This document shows, piece by piece, positions 50,736-60,148 of a DNA stretch of 64,000 nucleotides (its first letter is position 1; each line of letters opens with the position of its first letter). Location of the stretch: contig CAZABH010000002.1 of the NCBI GenBank assembly GCA_964483585.1, forward strand, positions 1 to 64,000, written 5' to 3'. The stretch comes from SZUA-430 sp964483585 (GTDB taxonomy: Bacteria; Pseudomonadota; Alphaproteobacteria; Micropepsales; Micropepsaceae). A program made the translations under genes and the position numbers. The notes beneath the pieces were generated by a model that had not been told where the DNA came from, did no database searches, and saw only the letters and a program-made list of their open reading frames with translations.

Positions 50736-50750
50736 GCAAGGGCCTTGCCA
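50736..50750 (-). promoter_or_regulatory. Sigma-54 promoter for fliK-flgD-flgE
   Basis: On the minus strand TGGCAA-N5-TTGC, one mismatch from TGGCAC-N5-TTGC, with invariant GG and GC correctly spaced. The -12 element is 41 bp before the fliK start. Confidence 0.65.
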
Positions 50751-50873
50751 CGGCGATGATTGGCGGCAACGCGCCGTTTTTCAGTCGGCGAGGCGCTCGT
50801 CGCGCGGCAGAGTTTGCTTGTCTGATCCGGCAGAATTGTCACGTTGCAGCGGATTTTGCCGAGGGCTTTGCAG

Positions 50874-50888
50874 TGGCACCGTGGTTGC
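50874..50888 (+). promoter_or_regulatory. Sigma-54 promoter for flgK-flgL
   Basis: TGGCAC-N5-TTGC, a perfect consensus -24/-12 element, about 145 bp upstream of flgK. The 123 bp between this and the divergent promoter could hold a shared FlbD enhancer and IHF site. Confidence 0.75.
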
Positions 50889-51032
50889 AACTGTGAGTGC
50901 GGGAGATTGCTACGTCATGCTGGAAATGGCGGCGTTGCAGTCACTGGTCCGCCAAAACGCGGTCTCTCGGGCAAATTCTGCAGGCAAGCGTGCGGGCAGG
51001 ATTTTCCTACAAGGCAGGAAAGGACGTTGGTC

Positions 51033-53156
51033 ATGTCGGTGTCTGGAAACATATCGCTGGGTGCGATCATGAATACGGCTGCCAGCGCCCTGCAGGCGAA
51101 CCAGACAGCCTTGCGTGTGACGTCGAACAATATCGCCAACATCAACACCGAAGGCTACAACAGACGCCTTGTCGATTTCGGTCCGCGCCTCACGGCTGAT
51201 CGCTTGTCTGGTGTCAGCGTCGACCAGATCCGGCGCGTCGCAGATGAATTCCTCGCGCGTGAGGCGCTGGAAGCCAGCGGGTCGGTTGGTCAGCTGCAGG
51301 TCCTGTCGTCCTATTTCACGCGTGTGCAGGGACTGATCGGATCCATCAATGACGGCAACTCTATTGGCGCCCGTGTTTCGTCGGCGATGAATGCGCTGCA
51401 GCAGTTGAGTACGGATCCTGCCTCGCCCGCGCGCCGAAACTCGGCGCTGTCGGCTGTCAGTTCGGCCCTGACTGCCCTCTCGGGAATTGCAAACAGCATC
51501 CAGTCGCTGCGGCAGGACGCCAATGCGCAGATTGGAACCAACCTGCGCGTTGTCAATCAGCTGGTGTCGCAGATCCACGATCTGAATGGCCGTATCAAGA
51601 CCGCGGTCGCTTCCGGTGACATGACAACCGGGCTTGCTGACCAGCGCGAGAAGGCGATCGGGGATCTTTCCAAGTATCTCGACATTCGTACCTTCGAACA
51701 ACCTGACGGGCGGATGTTTGTTTCGCTGACGGACGGGACGGGCCTGGTTTCAGACTTGAGCTCGGAGTTTCGCTATGACGGGCCTGCTTCGGTTTCAACA
51801 TCGACAGTTTTTCCCGAGGTCCAGCTTCAGCGCCTTAACCCAGCAGGGGGAAATTCGGGCCCAGCCTTTGCCATGGAGGGTCGCATCGCCGGCGGCGAGT
51901 TGCGGGGCCTTCTGGACATGCGAGACCGGCGACTGCCGGACCTTGCTGAACAGCTTGGCCAGATCGGTGCCGGATTGGCCGAGCAACTCAACGCCATCCA
52001 TAACGATAGTTCGTCCGTGCCTGCGCCGCGCACGCTTAACGGTGTCAACACGGGTCTTTCTGCAGCGGACGCTCTGAACTTCTCGGGCTTTGTGCGGGTT
52101 GCCGTGGTCGATGGCCAGGGGCAACTGGTGCAGCAGGTGAATGTGGACACATCCGGCCTTGCCACAGTCGGGGACCTTGTCAGCGCCATCAATGCAGGCC
52201 TTGGCGGTTCGGCGACGGCCAGTTTTGCGAACGGTGCCCTGACGCTGACTGCCAGCAACTCCAGTCATGGGATGGCGCTGCTGCAGGACCCCTCGTCGCC
52301 GGCGCTTCGCGGTGGCCGAGGCTTGTCGCACTTCTTCGGTTTGAACAATCTTGTGACGGCTGCCAGCCCTTCCAGCTTTGCCACTGGCGTGCAGAGCGCC
52401 AATCCGCACAATCTTGCGGCTGGCGGTCAAGCCGAGTTCGTCCTGCGCGGCACCAATGGTGCGGTTCTTACATCGTTCAGCTACTCCGTTTCCGGGGTAA
52501 CGGTTGGCAACATGATCAGCTCGCTGAACACTGCGGCGAACGGGTTTGCCACGTTTTCGCTGGACAGTAACGGGGCCATGGTCATGACGCCGGCGGGTGC
52601 CTATGCGGGTGCCCGACTTGAAGTCAGGAATGACACGACCAATCGTGCAGCGACCGGCGTGAGCATGTCGGAGTTCTTTGGTCTTGGAACGGCCATGCGG
52701 CAGAACCAGGCAATCTCTCTGGCGGTACGGTCTGACATCCTGCAGAACACGTCGAAGCTGGCGTTGGCCAAACTGGATGTCACGGGTGCAAGTGTGGCCG
52801 GCAACGTGGTTCTGGGCGCCAGTGATAATCGCGGTGCAATGGGGCTGGCCAATGCCGCCAATGCGCTTCATGGGTTTGCTGGGGTGGGTGGCCTGTCGGC
52901 GGGTGCGCAAAGCCTCAACAACTATATCGCGCAAATCTCGGGCCTGCAGGCTGATCTTGCGACGTTTGCCGAAGATGAGCGCTTGAACCGCGTTAGCATC
53001 CAGCAAGAGGTGGCTGCACGGCGGGATTCGACCGAGGGTGTCAATCTGGATGAAGAGCTTGCGAACATGATGATGTTCCAGCAGGCGTATAACGCGTCCG
53101 CCCGTCTCATGAGCGTGGCGCGGGAAATGTTCCAGACGTTGCTTGAAGCCATTTGA
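51033..53156 (+). CDS. flgK: Flagellar hook-associated protein 1 FlgK
   Basis: A 707-aa hook-filament junction protein. The N-terminal IMNTAASALQANQTALRVTSNNIANINTEGYNRR (in parts) and C-terminal LDEELANMMMFQQAYNASARLMSVAREMFQTLLE are the paired coiled-coil export/assembly signatures. The middle is a long variable region. ATG 51033 follows AGGAAAGGACG; the 63-codon upstream extension crosses the promoter and is rejected. flgL follows after 15 bp. Confidence 0.95.
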   Translation: MSVSGNISLGAIMNTAASALQANQTALRVTSNNIANINTEGYNRRLVDFGPRLTADRLSGVSVDQIRRVADEFLAREALEASGSVGQLQVLSSYFTRVQGLIGSINDGNSIGARVSSAMNALQQLSTDPASPARRNSALSAVSSALTALSGIANSIQSLRQDANAQIGTNLRVVNQLVSQIHDLNGRIKTAVASGDMTTGLADQREKAIGDLSKYLDIRTFEQPDGRMFVSLTDGTGLVSDLSSEFRYDGPASVSTSTVFPEVQLQRLNPAGGNSGPAFAMEGRIAGGELRGLLDMRDRRLPDLAEQLGQIGAGLAEQLNAIHNDSSSVPAPRTLNGVNTGLSAADALNFSGFVRVAVVDGQGQLVQQVNVDTSGLATVGDLVSAINAGLGGSATASFANGALTLTASNSSHGMALLQDPSSPALRGGRGLSHFFGLNNLVTAASPSSFATGVQSANPHNLAAGGQAEFVLRGTNGAVLTSFSYSVSGVTVGNMISSLNTAANGFATFSLDSNGAMVMTPAGAYAGARLEVRNDTTNRAATGVSMSEFFGLGTAMRQNQAISLAVRSDILQNTSKLALAKLDVTGASVAGNVVLGASDNRGAMGLANAANALHGFAGVGGLSAGAQSLNNYIAQISGLQADLATFAEDERLNRVSIQQEVAARRDSTEGVNLDEELANMMMFQQAYNASARLMSVAREMFQTLLEAI

Positions 53157-53171
53157 TGGAGGATCGCAAAC

Positions 53172-54098
53172 ATGCTTGACCGTGTTGGCACACTTTCGAT
53201 TTCGCAGGGCATGATCAACGAGTACGGGCGCATCCAGTCGCGCTCGGTCAAGCTTCAGATGCAGATTTCGAGTGGCAAGGTCGGTGACAGCCTGGCTGAT
53301 GTAAAGGACAAGGCCTATGTCCTGGTTGCAGCCAAGCAGAAGGCTGAGGGCGTGGCCTCGTTCCTTTCCGCCACCAAGGAGGTTCGGGCGCGGCTCGACA
53401 TCCAGGATGTCCAACTGCAGCAATTGTCGGATATCACAAGCCGTCTGCGCGCAGCGGTCGGTAATGCCATGTCTGCCGGGCGAGCGGGGGCTCTGATGGA
53501 TGAGGTGCGAAGCCTCTATTCGGAGGCCGTTGGCGTACTCAACTACCAGATGAATGGCTCTTATCTCTATGGCGGCACGCGTAATGATGCTGCACCTGTC
53601 GCGGCGCCGGACCTGGCGTCGCTGGCGGCTGCGCCCAACGTTGCTGGTGTCTTCAGGAATACGACGCAGGAGATGGCCTTCACGATTGATGAGAGCGAAG
53701 TTCTGACGGTCGGTATGACAGCCAGCACTGTGGCGACAGACCTCTTGCAGATGTTCAAGGACTTCGCCGACTTCAACGCGGGTGGCGGTGGCCCCCTTTC
53801 AGGTACATTGACCCCAGCACATATGAGTTTTCTGTCGTCCGCAAATGTCCAGCTTCCGGGTGTCCAGACGGGGATCACGGAACTTGCGGCACTTAACGGA
53901 TCGCGGCATGAGCAGGTCGAGCGTACGGCTGACAGGCTTGAGGGAATGGCGGCCTATTTCGCCAAGTTCATCGGTGACATCGAAGATGTTGACCTTGCGG
54001 AGGCGGTTGCCCGGTTGAACCAGGACCAAGTGGCGGCGGAGGCTGCCGGTCGCATGATTGCGCAGATCAGCGAGACGAACCTGCTGAAGTTCCTCTGA
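53172..54098 (+). CDS. flgL: Flagellar hook-associated protein 3 FlgL
   Basis: A 308-aa junction protein with flagellin-like ends. The N-terminus RVGTLSISQGMINEYGRIQ aligns with the FlgL coiled coil, and the C-terminal AEAAGRMIAQISETNLLKFL with its partner helix. MNGSYLYGGTRNDAAPV is the usual FlgL mid-region string. It is second in the flgK-flgL operon. No flagellin gene is in the window. Confidence 0.92.
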   Translation: MLDRVGTLSISQGMINEYGRIQSRSVKLQMQISSGKVGDSLADVKDKAYVLVAAKQKAEGVASFLSATKEVRARLDIQDVQLQQLSDITSRLRAAVGNAMSAGRAGALMDEVRSLYSEAVGVLNYQMNGSYLYGGTRNDAAPVAAPDLASLAAAPNVAGVFRNTTQEMAFTIDESEVLTVGMTASTVATDLLQMFKDFADFNAGGGGPLSGTLTPAHMSFLSSANVQLPGVQTGITELAALNGSRHEQVERTADRLEGMAAYFAKFIGDIEDVDLAEAVARLNQDQVAAEAAGRMIAQISETNLLKFL

Positions 54099-54175
54099 GA
54101 CCCAGCGCTCTCGTGGCCCATTACGGGTGTTAAGCTTGCAAGGGGCCTGATCGACAGGATATAGGCCCTGTCATC

Positions 54176-55324
54176 ATGATCTCTATTGAACGGATCCGTG
54201 CCATCATGGATCTGCCCGGGGAACCCGGGCGGACGCGTGTGGTCGCGGCCATGTCAGGTGGCGTTGACAGTGCAGTGGCTGCGGCGCTCGCGCGGCAGGC
54301 CGGGTATGATGTCGTCGGGATCACGCTACAGCTCTACGCCTCGGGGTCGCCGGCGCGTCGCAAAGGGGCTTGCTGTGCGGGACAGGACATCGAGGATGCG
54401 AGGCAGGCGGCAGCCAGGATCGGGATCCCGCATTATGTGCTCGACTATACCGAGCGGTTCCGCGCCTCCGTGATGGAGGATTTTGCTGCGAGCTATGCCA
54501 GGGGCGAGACGCCGGTGCCCTGCATTCAGTGCAACCAGACGGTCAAGTTCCACGACCTGCTGGGCGCGGCCAAGGATCTCGGTGCCGCGGCGCTGGTGAC
54601 TGGACATTACATCCAGCGTCTTGCGGGCGTTTCAGGGCCAGAGCTGCACCGTGCGGTCGATGCGTCGCGGGACCAGAGCTATTTCCTGTTCGCCACGACC
54701 CGTGCGCAACTTGATTTCATTCGCTTTCCCCTTGGAGGTTTCCCAAAGAGCGAAACGCGTGCCATGGCAGCGGCGTTCGGTCTTGGGCTTGCCGAAAAGC
54801 CGGACAGCCAGGATATCTGTTTCGTGCCCGATGGTCGCTATGGCGACATCGTGCAGAAGCTTCGTCCGGGGGCCATCGAGCCTGGGGATATCGTCGATCT
54901 CTCGGGGCGTGTGCTGGGGCGGCACGAAGGGGTCATTCATTTTACAGTCGGCCAACGCAAGGGGCTCGGAATCGCCCATTCCGAACCCCTGTTTGTTGTT
55001 CGCATCGATGCGGCGAGGCATCAGGTTGTCGTGGGGCCACGGACCGCACTTGGAACCCGGCGGATCGTGCTGCGTGACCTTAACTGGCTGGATGCCAACT
55101 CTCTGGGAAGCGAGCCGCGCGCCGTCCTTGCCCGTGTGCGGTCCACCCGACAGCCCGTCCGTGCGGAAGTGCGCCAGAGCAACGGGCTGGCGGAGGTCGA
55201 GCTGCTCGACCCAGAAGAGGGGGTCGCGCCTGGGCAAGCCTGCGTCCTCTATGATGCGGTCGAGGAGGGCCGTATGCTCGGAGGTGGATTTATCGTCCGC
55301 GGCGAGGCCGCTGTCGCCGCTTGA
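54176..55324 (+). CDS. mnmA: tRNA-specific 2-thiouridylase MnmA
   Basis: A 382-aa enzyme that makes s2U34 in tRNA-Lys, -Glu and -Gln. It has the ATP-pyrophosphatase loop AMSGGVDSAVAAALA (about 25-39), the catalytic Cys in PCIQCNQTVKF (about C118), the second Cys in SQDICFVPDG (about C214), and HFTVGQRKGLG. Length is normal. It starts 77 bp after flgL. tRNA-Glu(TTC), one of its substrates, is encoded at 14.4 kb. Confidence 0.95.
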   Translation: MISIERIRAIMDLPGEPGRTRVVAAMSGGVDSAVAAALARQAGYDVVGITLQLYASGSPARRKGACCAGQDIEDARQAAARIGIPHYVLDYTERFRASVMEDFAASYARGETPVPCIQCNQTVKFHDLLGAAKDLGAAALVTGHYIQRLAGVSGPELHRAVDASRDQSYFLFATTRAQLDFIRFPLGGFPKSETRAMAAAFGLGLAEKPDSQDICFVPDGRYGDIVQKLRPGAIEPGDIVDLSGRVLGRHEGVIHFTVGQRKGLGIAHSEPLFVVRIDAARHQVVVGPRTALGTRRIVLRDLNWLDANSLGSEPRAVLARVRSTRQPVRAEVRQSNGLAEVELLDPEEGVAPGQACVLYDAVEEGRMLGGGFIVRGEAAVAA

Positions 55325-55385
55325 AGGGCCTGTTGCCTTGACAGAGCCGAGGCGGCCGCCTTACATCCCGCCCTCGCTTTGGAGC

Positions 55386-55460
55386 GGCAGCGTAGCTCAG
55401 TGGTAGAGCAGGGGAATCATAATCCCTTGGTCGGGGGTTCAAATCCCTCCGCTGCTACCA
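55386..55460 (+). tRNA. tRNA-Met(CAT), elongator type
   Basis: A 75-nt cloverleaf with encoded CCA. The acceptor is GGCAGCG/CGCTGCT (first pair G-U), the D-arm GCTC/GAGC, and the anticodon loop ATCATAA gives CAT. The T-arm contains TTCAAAT. There is no initiator-type C1-A72 mismatch. A lysidine-modified tRNA-Ile(CAT) is the alternative, but the loop and body look like alphaproteobacterial elongator Met. Confidence 0.85.
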
Positions 55461-55549
55461 ATGCGATCCCTGTTGGCGCATTGCCAGCCTCGGCGATCCA
55501 GCACATGTGATCGACAGCGTCTTCATTTCGATCCGGGGAGCCAGTGACC

Positions 55550-56776
55550 ATGGCCGTCACACTCGCAGACATCCAGCAGGCAGCGACGGTCATCAAGGGG
55601 CAAGTTCAGCGCACGCCGTGTCTACGCTCCCAGACCCTGTCGCAACTTACGGGCGCAGAGGTACATCTCAAGTTCGAGAACCTGCAGTTCACGTCATCCT
55701 TCAAGGAGCGCGGGGCCTTGAACAAACTGCTGAGCCTGACCGCCGAGGAGCGCAAGAGAGGCGTGATCGCGATGTCTGCGGGTAATCACGCGCAGGGTGT
55801 TGCCTATCATGCGACTCGTCTCGGCATTCCCACCACGATCGTGATGCCCGAGACGACGCCATTCGTGAAGGTCAAATATACGATGGCCCACGGTGCACAT
55901 GTGATCCAGAAGGGCATGACGCTTGCTGATTGCGACAAGGTTGCCCATGACATTGCCGCAGAGAAGGGCCTCGTCTTTGTGCATCCCTATGACGACGACA
56001 AGATCATCGCTGGCCAGGGGACCATCGGCATCGAGATGCTGGAAGATTTTCCGGATCTCGATACGATCGTCGTGCCGGTGGGCGGTGGTGGGCTGATATC
56101 AGGCATTGCCATTGCGGCGAAGGCGATCAAGCCATCGATCCGCATGATCGGCGTCGAGACACAGTTGTTTCCTTCGATGTCCAACGCGCTTAAGAACCAG
56201 CAGGCGCCCATTGGTGGTCCCACGATTGCCGAGGGCATCGCCGTGAAGAATGTCGGTGCCAAGACCGTCGAGATCTGCCGGCTGCTGCTGGATGACGTTC
56301 TGCTTGTGTCGGAGGAGATGATCGAGCGCGCCATTGCCATGCTTCTTTCCATCGAGAAGACGCTGGTCGAAGGTGCAGGGGCGGCCGGATTTGCAGCGCT
56401 GCTTCAGTATCCGGAGGTCTTCGAGGGTAGGCGTGTGGGGCTTGTGCTGTGCGGCGGCAATATCGACCCGCGTCTGCTGTCCAATGTGATCATACGCGAA
56501 TTGCAGCGCGAGGGACGCATCCTGACGCTGTCCATCGAAATCGAGGACCGGCCGGGTGTGCTTGCAAGGGTTGCGACGCTGGTCGGGAATTCTGGTGGCA
56601 ACATCATCGAGGTTGCACATAATCGCATGTTGACCGACATGCCGGCCAAAGATGCCGAATTGCGCGTCAGTGTCGAGACGCGCGATGCGCTTCATGCCGA
56701 GGCTATCTGCCAGGCTGTGCGTGATGCGGGTTTTCACGTCTCGGTGCTTGGCACGACCGCAGGGCGGCGACACTAA
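55550..56776 (+). CDS. ilvA: Threonine ammonia-lyase with C-terminal ACT domain
   Basis: A 408-aa PLP enzyme that deaminates threonine (and serine) to 2-oxobutyrate. The PLP lysine lies in SSFKERGALNKL (about K54), the Gly-rich cofactor loop is VPVGGGGLISG, and an ACT-like domain ends the protein (IEDRPGVLARVATLVGNSGGN, in parts). The length fits the single-ACT type and not the roughly 510-aa biosynthetic IlvA, so isoleucine control may differ. ATG 55550 has GGGGAG upstream. Its 3' end overlaps the convergent Lrp gene by 4 bp. Confidence 0.9.
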   Translation: MAVTLADIQQAATVIKGQVQRTPCLRSQTLSQLTGAEVHLKFENLQFTSSFKERGALNKLLSLTAEERKRGVIAMSAGNHAQGVAYHATRLGIPTTIVMPETTPFVKVKYTMAHGAHVIQKGMTLADCDKVAHDIAAEKGLVFVHPYDDDKIIAGQGTIGIEMLEDFPDLDTIVVPVGGGGLISGIAIAAKAIKPSIRMIGVETQLFPSMSNALKNQQAPIGGPTIAEGIAVKNVGAKTVEICRLLLDDVLLVSEEMIERAIAMLLSIEKTLVEGAGAAGFAALLQYPEVFEGRRVGLVLCGGNIDPRLLSNVIIRELQREGRILTLSIEIEDRPGVLARVATLVGNSGGNIIEVAHNRMLTDMPAKDAELRVSVETRDALHAEAICQAVRDAGFHVSVLGTTAGRRH

Positions 56777-57201
56777 CGCTCGAATTTCACGCTGAGCACG
56801 ATGGACGACATGGTCTTCTGGACGCCTTTCAAGTGGCCAATGGCGTCGAGGACGGCGTCGATCCTTGCCGTCGTTTCGGCTTCGAGCTCGGCCATGAGGT
56901 CGTAGGTGCCGCTGATGGCGGCCAGTGTGCGGACCTCGAGCATCTTCTTGAGGTCAGAGGTCACGGAGGCTGCCATCTTCGGATCGACGCTGATCATCAC
57001 ATGGGCGAGGATCTGGCGGTCGGCATGACTGACGCCCTGCCGGATCGTGTAACCGGCGATGATGCCCCTGCGCTCCAGGCGCTCGATGCGCTCCTGGACC
57101 GTGGACCTTGCGAGGTCCAGCTTGCGGGCCAGCACCGCTATGGGTTCGCGCGCGTTGGCGCGCAGCAGCGCAATGAGGTTCTGATCGATTGTGTCCGTCA
57201 T
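56773..57201 (-). CDS. Lrp/AsnC-family transcriptional regulator
   Basis: A 142-aa regulator. An N-terminal HTH (NAREPIAVLARKLDLARSTVQERIERLERRGII, in parts, about 15-47) is followed by the RAM ligand-binding domain (about 60-142, ISGTYDLMAELEA). Family members respond to amino acids. It is divergent from the saccharopine-dehydrogenase operon with 122 bp between, which makes it the likely regulator of that operon, as Lrp-type BkdR/LysM proteins do in other bacteria (inference). Confidence 0.92.
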   Translation of the reverse strand: MTDTIDQNLIALLRANAREPIAVLARKLDLARSTVQERIERLERRGIIAGYTIRQGVSHADRQILAHVMISVDPKMAASVTSDLKKMLEVRTLAAISGTYDLMAELEAETTARIDAVLDAIGHLKGVQKTMSSIVLSVKFER

Positions 57202-57232
57202 TTTGCCGACTATACCGTTGATATGCTTGTTA

Positions 57233-57244
57233 TTCTACTTAGAA
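57233..57244. promoter_or_regulatory. Small palindrome in the Lrp/catabolic-operon divergent region
   Basis: TTCTA-CT-TAGAA, a perfect 5-2-5 inverted repeat within an AT-rich patch, 32 bp from the Lrp start. Lrp-family operators are often such weak AT-rich palindromes. Confidence 0.3.
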
Positions 57245-57323
57245 ACGACGGATTGAAGGCTGCAGATCGGCGGATTGCTGTCCTAGAATTTTCCCTGTTT
57301 CAGGCGATTTCAGGGAGGCGGAC

Positions 57324-58406
57324 GTGGTCAAACTCATTCTTCTGGGTGGCGGCAAGATCGGTAGCGCGATCACGGCCATGCTGGGCAGCACCGGCGACTA
57401 CCAGCTGACCGTGGCAGACCGCGATGCCGAGAGCCTCAGCCGCCTGCCGACCCGCAATACGCGCACGCAGGTTCTGGACGTCGCCGACGCCGCGGCACTC
57501 CGCGGGGCGATCAAGGACCACGACGTGGTTGTCTCGGCGATGCCCTATCATCTCACGCCGGTGATTGCCGGGGCTGCGAAAGATTGCAGGGCGCATTATT
57601 TCGACCTGACCGAGGATGTCGAGAGCACGCGCGTGGTGAAGGCGCTGGCCAGGGGAGCGGACACGGCTTTTGTTCCGCAGTGCGGGCTGGCCCCCGGCTT
57701 CATCTCGATCGCTGCGCATGACATGACGAAGAAGTTCGAAAGCCTGCGTGATGTGCAGATGCGGGTCGGTGCGCTTCCGGAGTATCCGACCAACGCGTTG
57801 AAGTATAACCTTACCTGGTCGACTGATGGCTTGATCAATGAATACTGCAACCCTTGCGAGGCGATCGTCGATGGGAAGCTGCGCGAGATGCCGGCGCTCG
57901 AGGAGATGGAGCATTTCTCTCTCGACGGGATCGATTATGAAGCCTTCAATACGTCCGGTGGGCTTGGCACACTGTGCGAGACGCTGGAGGGGCGGGTCGA
58001 GAACCTGAACTACAAGACCGTCAGGTATCCCGGGCATCGCGACATCATCAAGACGCTGGTGCGCGACCTGCGGCTGGGACAGCGACGGGATATCCTCAAG
58101 GATGTGCTGGAGGCAGCGATTCCGATCACATATCAGGACGTGGTGCTTGTGTTCGTTACCGTCTCGGGTCAAATGCGGGGGCAGTTGACGCAAGAGAGCT
58201 TTGCGCGAAAAATCTATGCCCACAAGATCGACGGTCAGTTGATGAGTGCCATCCAGATCACGACGGCGGCCGGCATTTGCGCGATGGTCGACATGCTCGT
58301 CCAGGGCAAGCTTCCCCAGAAGGGATTTGTCCGCCAGGAGCAGGCGGAGCTTGCCGGATTCCTGGACAACAGGTTCGGTCGATATTACGCCGAGACGGGG
58401 CATTAG
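57324..58406 (+). CDS. Saccharopine dehydrogenase-family protein (LYS9-like)
   Basis: A 360-aa NAD(P)-dependent dehydrogenase. The Rossmann motif LLGGGKIGSAI is at residues 5-15, and the string CGLAPGFISIAAHDM with GGLGTLCETLEGRVENLNYKTVRYPGH (in parts) matches saccharopine dehydrogenase (glutamate-forming). It would convert saccharopine to aminoadipate semialdehyde. The GTG start at 57324 has AGGGAGG 5 nt upstream. No lysine-2-oxoglutarate reductase is in the window, so the full saccharopine route cannot be confirmed here. It is first in a three-gene operon. Confidence 0.85.
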   Translation: MVKLILLGGGKIGSAITAMLGSTGDYQLTVADRDAESLSRLPTRNTRTQVLDVADAAALRGAIKDHDVVVSAMPYHLTPVIAGAAKDCRAHYFDLTEDVESTRVVKALARGADTAFVPQCGLAPGFISIAAHDMTKKFESLRDVQMRVGALPEYPTNALKYNLTWSTDGLINEYCNPCEAIVDGKLREMPALEEMEHFSLDGIDYEAFNTSGGLGTLCETLEGRVENLNYKTVRYPGHRDIIKTLVRDLRLGQRRDILKDVLEAAIPITYQDVVLVFVTVSGQMRGQLTQESFARKIYAHKIDGQLMSAIQITTAAGICAMVDMLVQGKLPQKGFVRQEQAELAGFLDNRFGRYYAETGH

Positions 58407-58412
58407 ACCGTC

Positions 58413-60086
58413 ATGGCCAATCTTCGCACGGGCGGGCAGATCCTTGTCGACCAGTTGAAGATCCATGGTGTCGATCTTGCGTTCGGGGTGCCCGGCGAGA
58501 GCTATCTGGCCGTTCTTGATGCTCTGCATGATGCGCAGGACCGCATCCGGCTGGTCACGTGTCGGCATGAAGCTGGTGCTGCCAATATGGCGGAGGCCTA
58601 TGGCAAGCTTACCGGCAGGCCCGGCATCGCCTTTGTCACGCGTGGGCCTGGTGCGACGCATGCGAGCATTGGCCTGCACACTGCGTTCCAGGATTCGACA
58701 CCGATGATCCTGTTCATCGGGCAGGTCGCGCGCGACCAGGCCGAGCGGGAGGCTTTCCAGGAGATCGATTATCGCCGCATGCTGGGGCAGGTGACGAAGT
58801 GGGTTGCCGAGATCCCGTCAGCAGACCGGGTGCCGGAGTTCGTTTCGCGCGCCTTCCATACGGCGGTCAATGGCCGGCCGGGTCCTGTTGCCCTGGCGTT
58901 GCCCGAGGACATGCTGACCGAGCGCATGGCGGCGGATGACACCCGGGCCTATCAGCGGATCGAGGCGGCACCGCGACCGGCGGATATCGAGCGACTGGGA
59001 CAGATGTTGTCTTCCGCCCAGCGTCCGCTGGCTGTGATCGGTGGAGGTGGCTGGACGGACGAGGCGTGTGGCACCGTGCGCCAGTTCCTCGAGCGATGGA
59101 CGTTGCCGGTGATCACGTCGTTCCGGGGCAAGGACAGGATCGATAATCGGCACCTGCTCTATGCTGGCGACATGGGTATCGGCATCGACCCGAAGCTCGG
59201 CCAGCGCATCGAGGATGCGGACCTGCTGCTGGTGATCGGGCCGCGCTTGGGCGAGATGACGACGCAGGGCTATACGCGCCTCAAGGTGCCGGTGCCGCAG
59301 CAGAGGCTGGTGCATGTCTATCCTGCGGCGGAAGAGCTCAATCGTGTCTATCAAGCGGAGCTTGGGATCGTTTCCGGGATCGCGGCGTTTGGTGAAGCTG
59401 CGCTTGGGCTGGTACCGCCTGTGTCTGTTGGCTGGGAGGCTTGGGCGCGGTCGGCGCGCGCTGACTACGAGGCTTTTACGCGGCCTGTTACTGTCAAGGG
59501 GGATGTGAACCCGTCCGAGATCTTTGCCTGGTTGAATGAGCGCCTGCCAGACGACGCCATCGTGACCAACGGGGCGGGCAACTATGCCGGTTGGGTGCAT
59601 CGGTTCCATCTTCATCGGCAGTTTCGCACGCAGCTTGCGCCGACCAGCGGGGCGATGGGCTATGGGGTTCCGTCCGCGATTGCTGCGAAGGCGATACATC
59701 CTGCGCGGCTGGTCGTATCGTGCTCGGGTGATGGCTGTTTCCTGATGAACGGACAGGAACTTGCGACGGCTGTGCAGTTCGGCCTGAATGTCATATTTCT
59801 GGTATTCAATAACAGCAGTTATGGCACGATCCGGATGCATCAGGAGCGCACTTATCCTGCCCGTACGCTTGGGACCGATCTGCAGAACCCCGACTTTGCT
59901 GCCTATGCCCGGGCCTTTGGCTGTTTTGGTGCCACCGTGCGGCAGACATCGGCGTTCAAGGATGCCTTTGAGGCAGCGATCGCCTCGGGCAAGCCGGCGC
60001 TTATCGAGATCGTCACGGATCCGGACCAGATCACGCCGACTGCGACCTTGTCGGGAATCCGGGCGGCGGCATTGAAGGGCAAATAG
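58413..60086 (+). CDS. Thiamine-diphosphate enzyme, acetolactate-synthase-like
   Basis: A 557-aa ThDP enzyme. Catalytic Glu in CRHEAGAANMAEAYGK (about E53), a central FAD/NAD-like fold domain (about 190-330), and the ThDP motif GDGCFLMNGQELATAV...NNSSYG (about 437-472). It resembles the large subunit of acetolactate synthase, but no small subunit is adjacent, and context argues for a catabolic role. It starts 6 bp after the saccharopine-type gene, so it is almost certainly in the same operon. Substrate unknown; a 2-oxo acid is expected. Confidence 0.85.
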   Translation: MANLRTGGQILVDQLKIHGVDLAFGVPGESYLAVLDALHDAQDRIRLVTCRHEAGAANMAEAYGKLTGRPGIAFVTRGPGATHASIGLHTAFQDSTPMILFIGQVARDQAEREAFQEIDYRRMLGQVTKWVAEIPSADRVPEFVSRAFHTAVNGRPGPVALALPEDMLTERMAADDTRAYQRIEAAPRPADIERLGQMLSSAQRPLAVIGGGGWTDEACGTVRQFLERWTLPVITSFRGKDRIDNRHLLYAGDMGIGIDPKLGQRIEDADLLLVIGPRLGEMTTQGYTRLKVPVPQQRLVHVYPAAEELNRVYQAELGIVSGIAAFGEAALGLVPPVSVGWEAWARSARADYEAFTRPVTVKGDVNPSEIFAWLNERLPDDAIVTNGAGNYAGWVHRFHLHRQFRTQLAPTSGAMGYGVPSAIAAKAIHPARLVVSCSGDGCFLMNGQELATAVQFGLNVIFLVFNNSSYGTIRMHQERTYPARTLGTDLQNPDFAAYARAFGCFGATVRQTSAFKDAFEAAIASGKPALIEIVTDPDQITPTATLSGIRAAALKGK

Positions 60087-60148
60087 GTCCGGTTGCGGTT
60101 GGGAAACACCCAGCAGGACGCGTCAGGAACAGGAAAACGGAGGCAAGC

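Noticed and set aside
51795..53423. 542-codon open frame on the minus strand
   Set aside because: It lies wholly antisense to flgK and the flgL start. The sequence is rich in His/Arg with no domain pattern; flgK has full family signatures.
55386..55460. tRNA-Ile2 (CAT, lysidine type)
   Set aside because: Body and loop match alphaproteobacterial elongator tRNA-Met better; kept as an alternative.
57300..58679. 459-codon open frame on the minus strand
   Set aside because: Antisense shadow of the saccharopine-dehydrogenase-like gene and the start of the ThDP enzyme; no conserved motifs.
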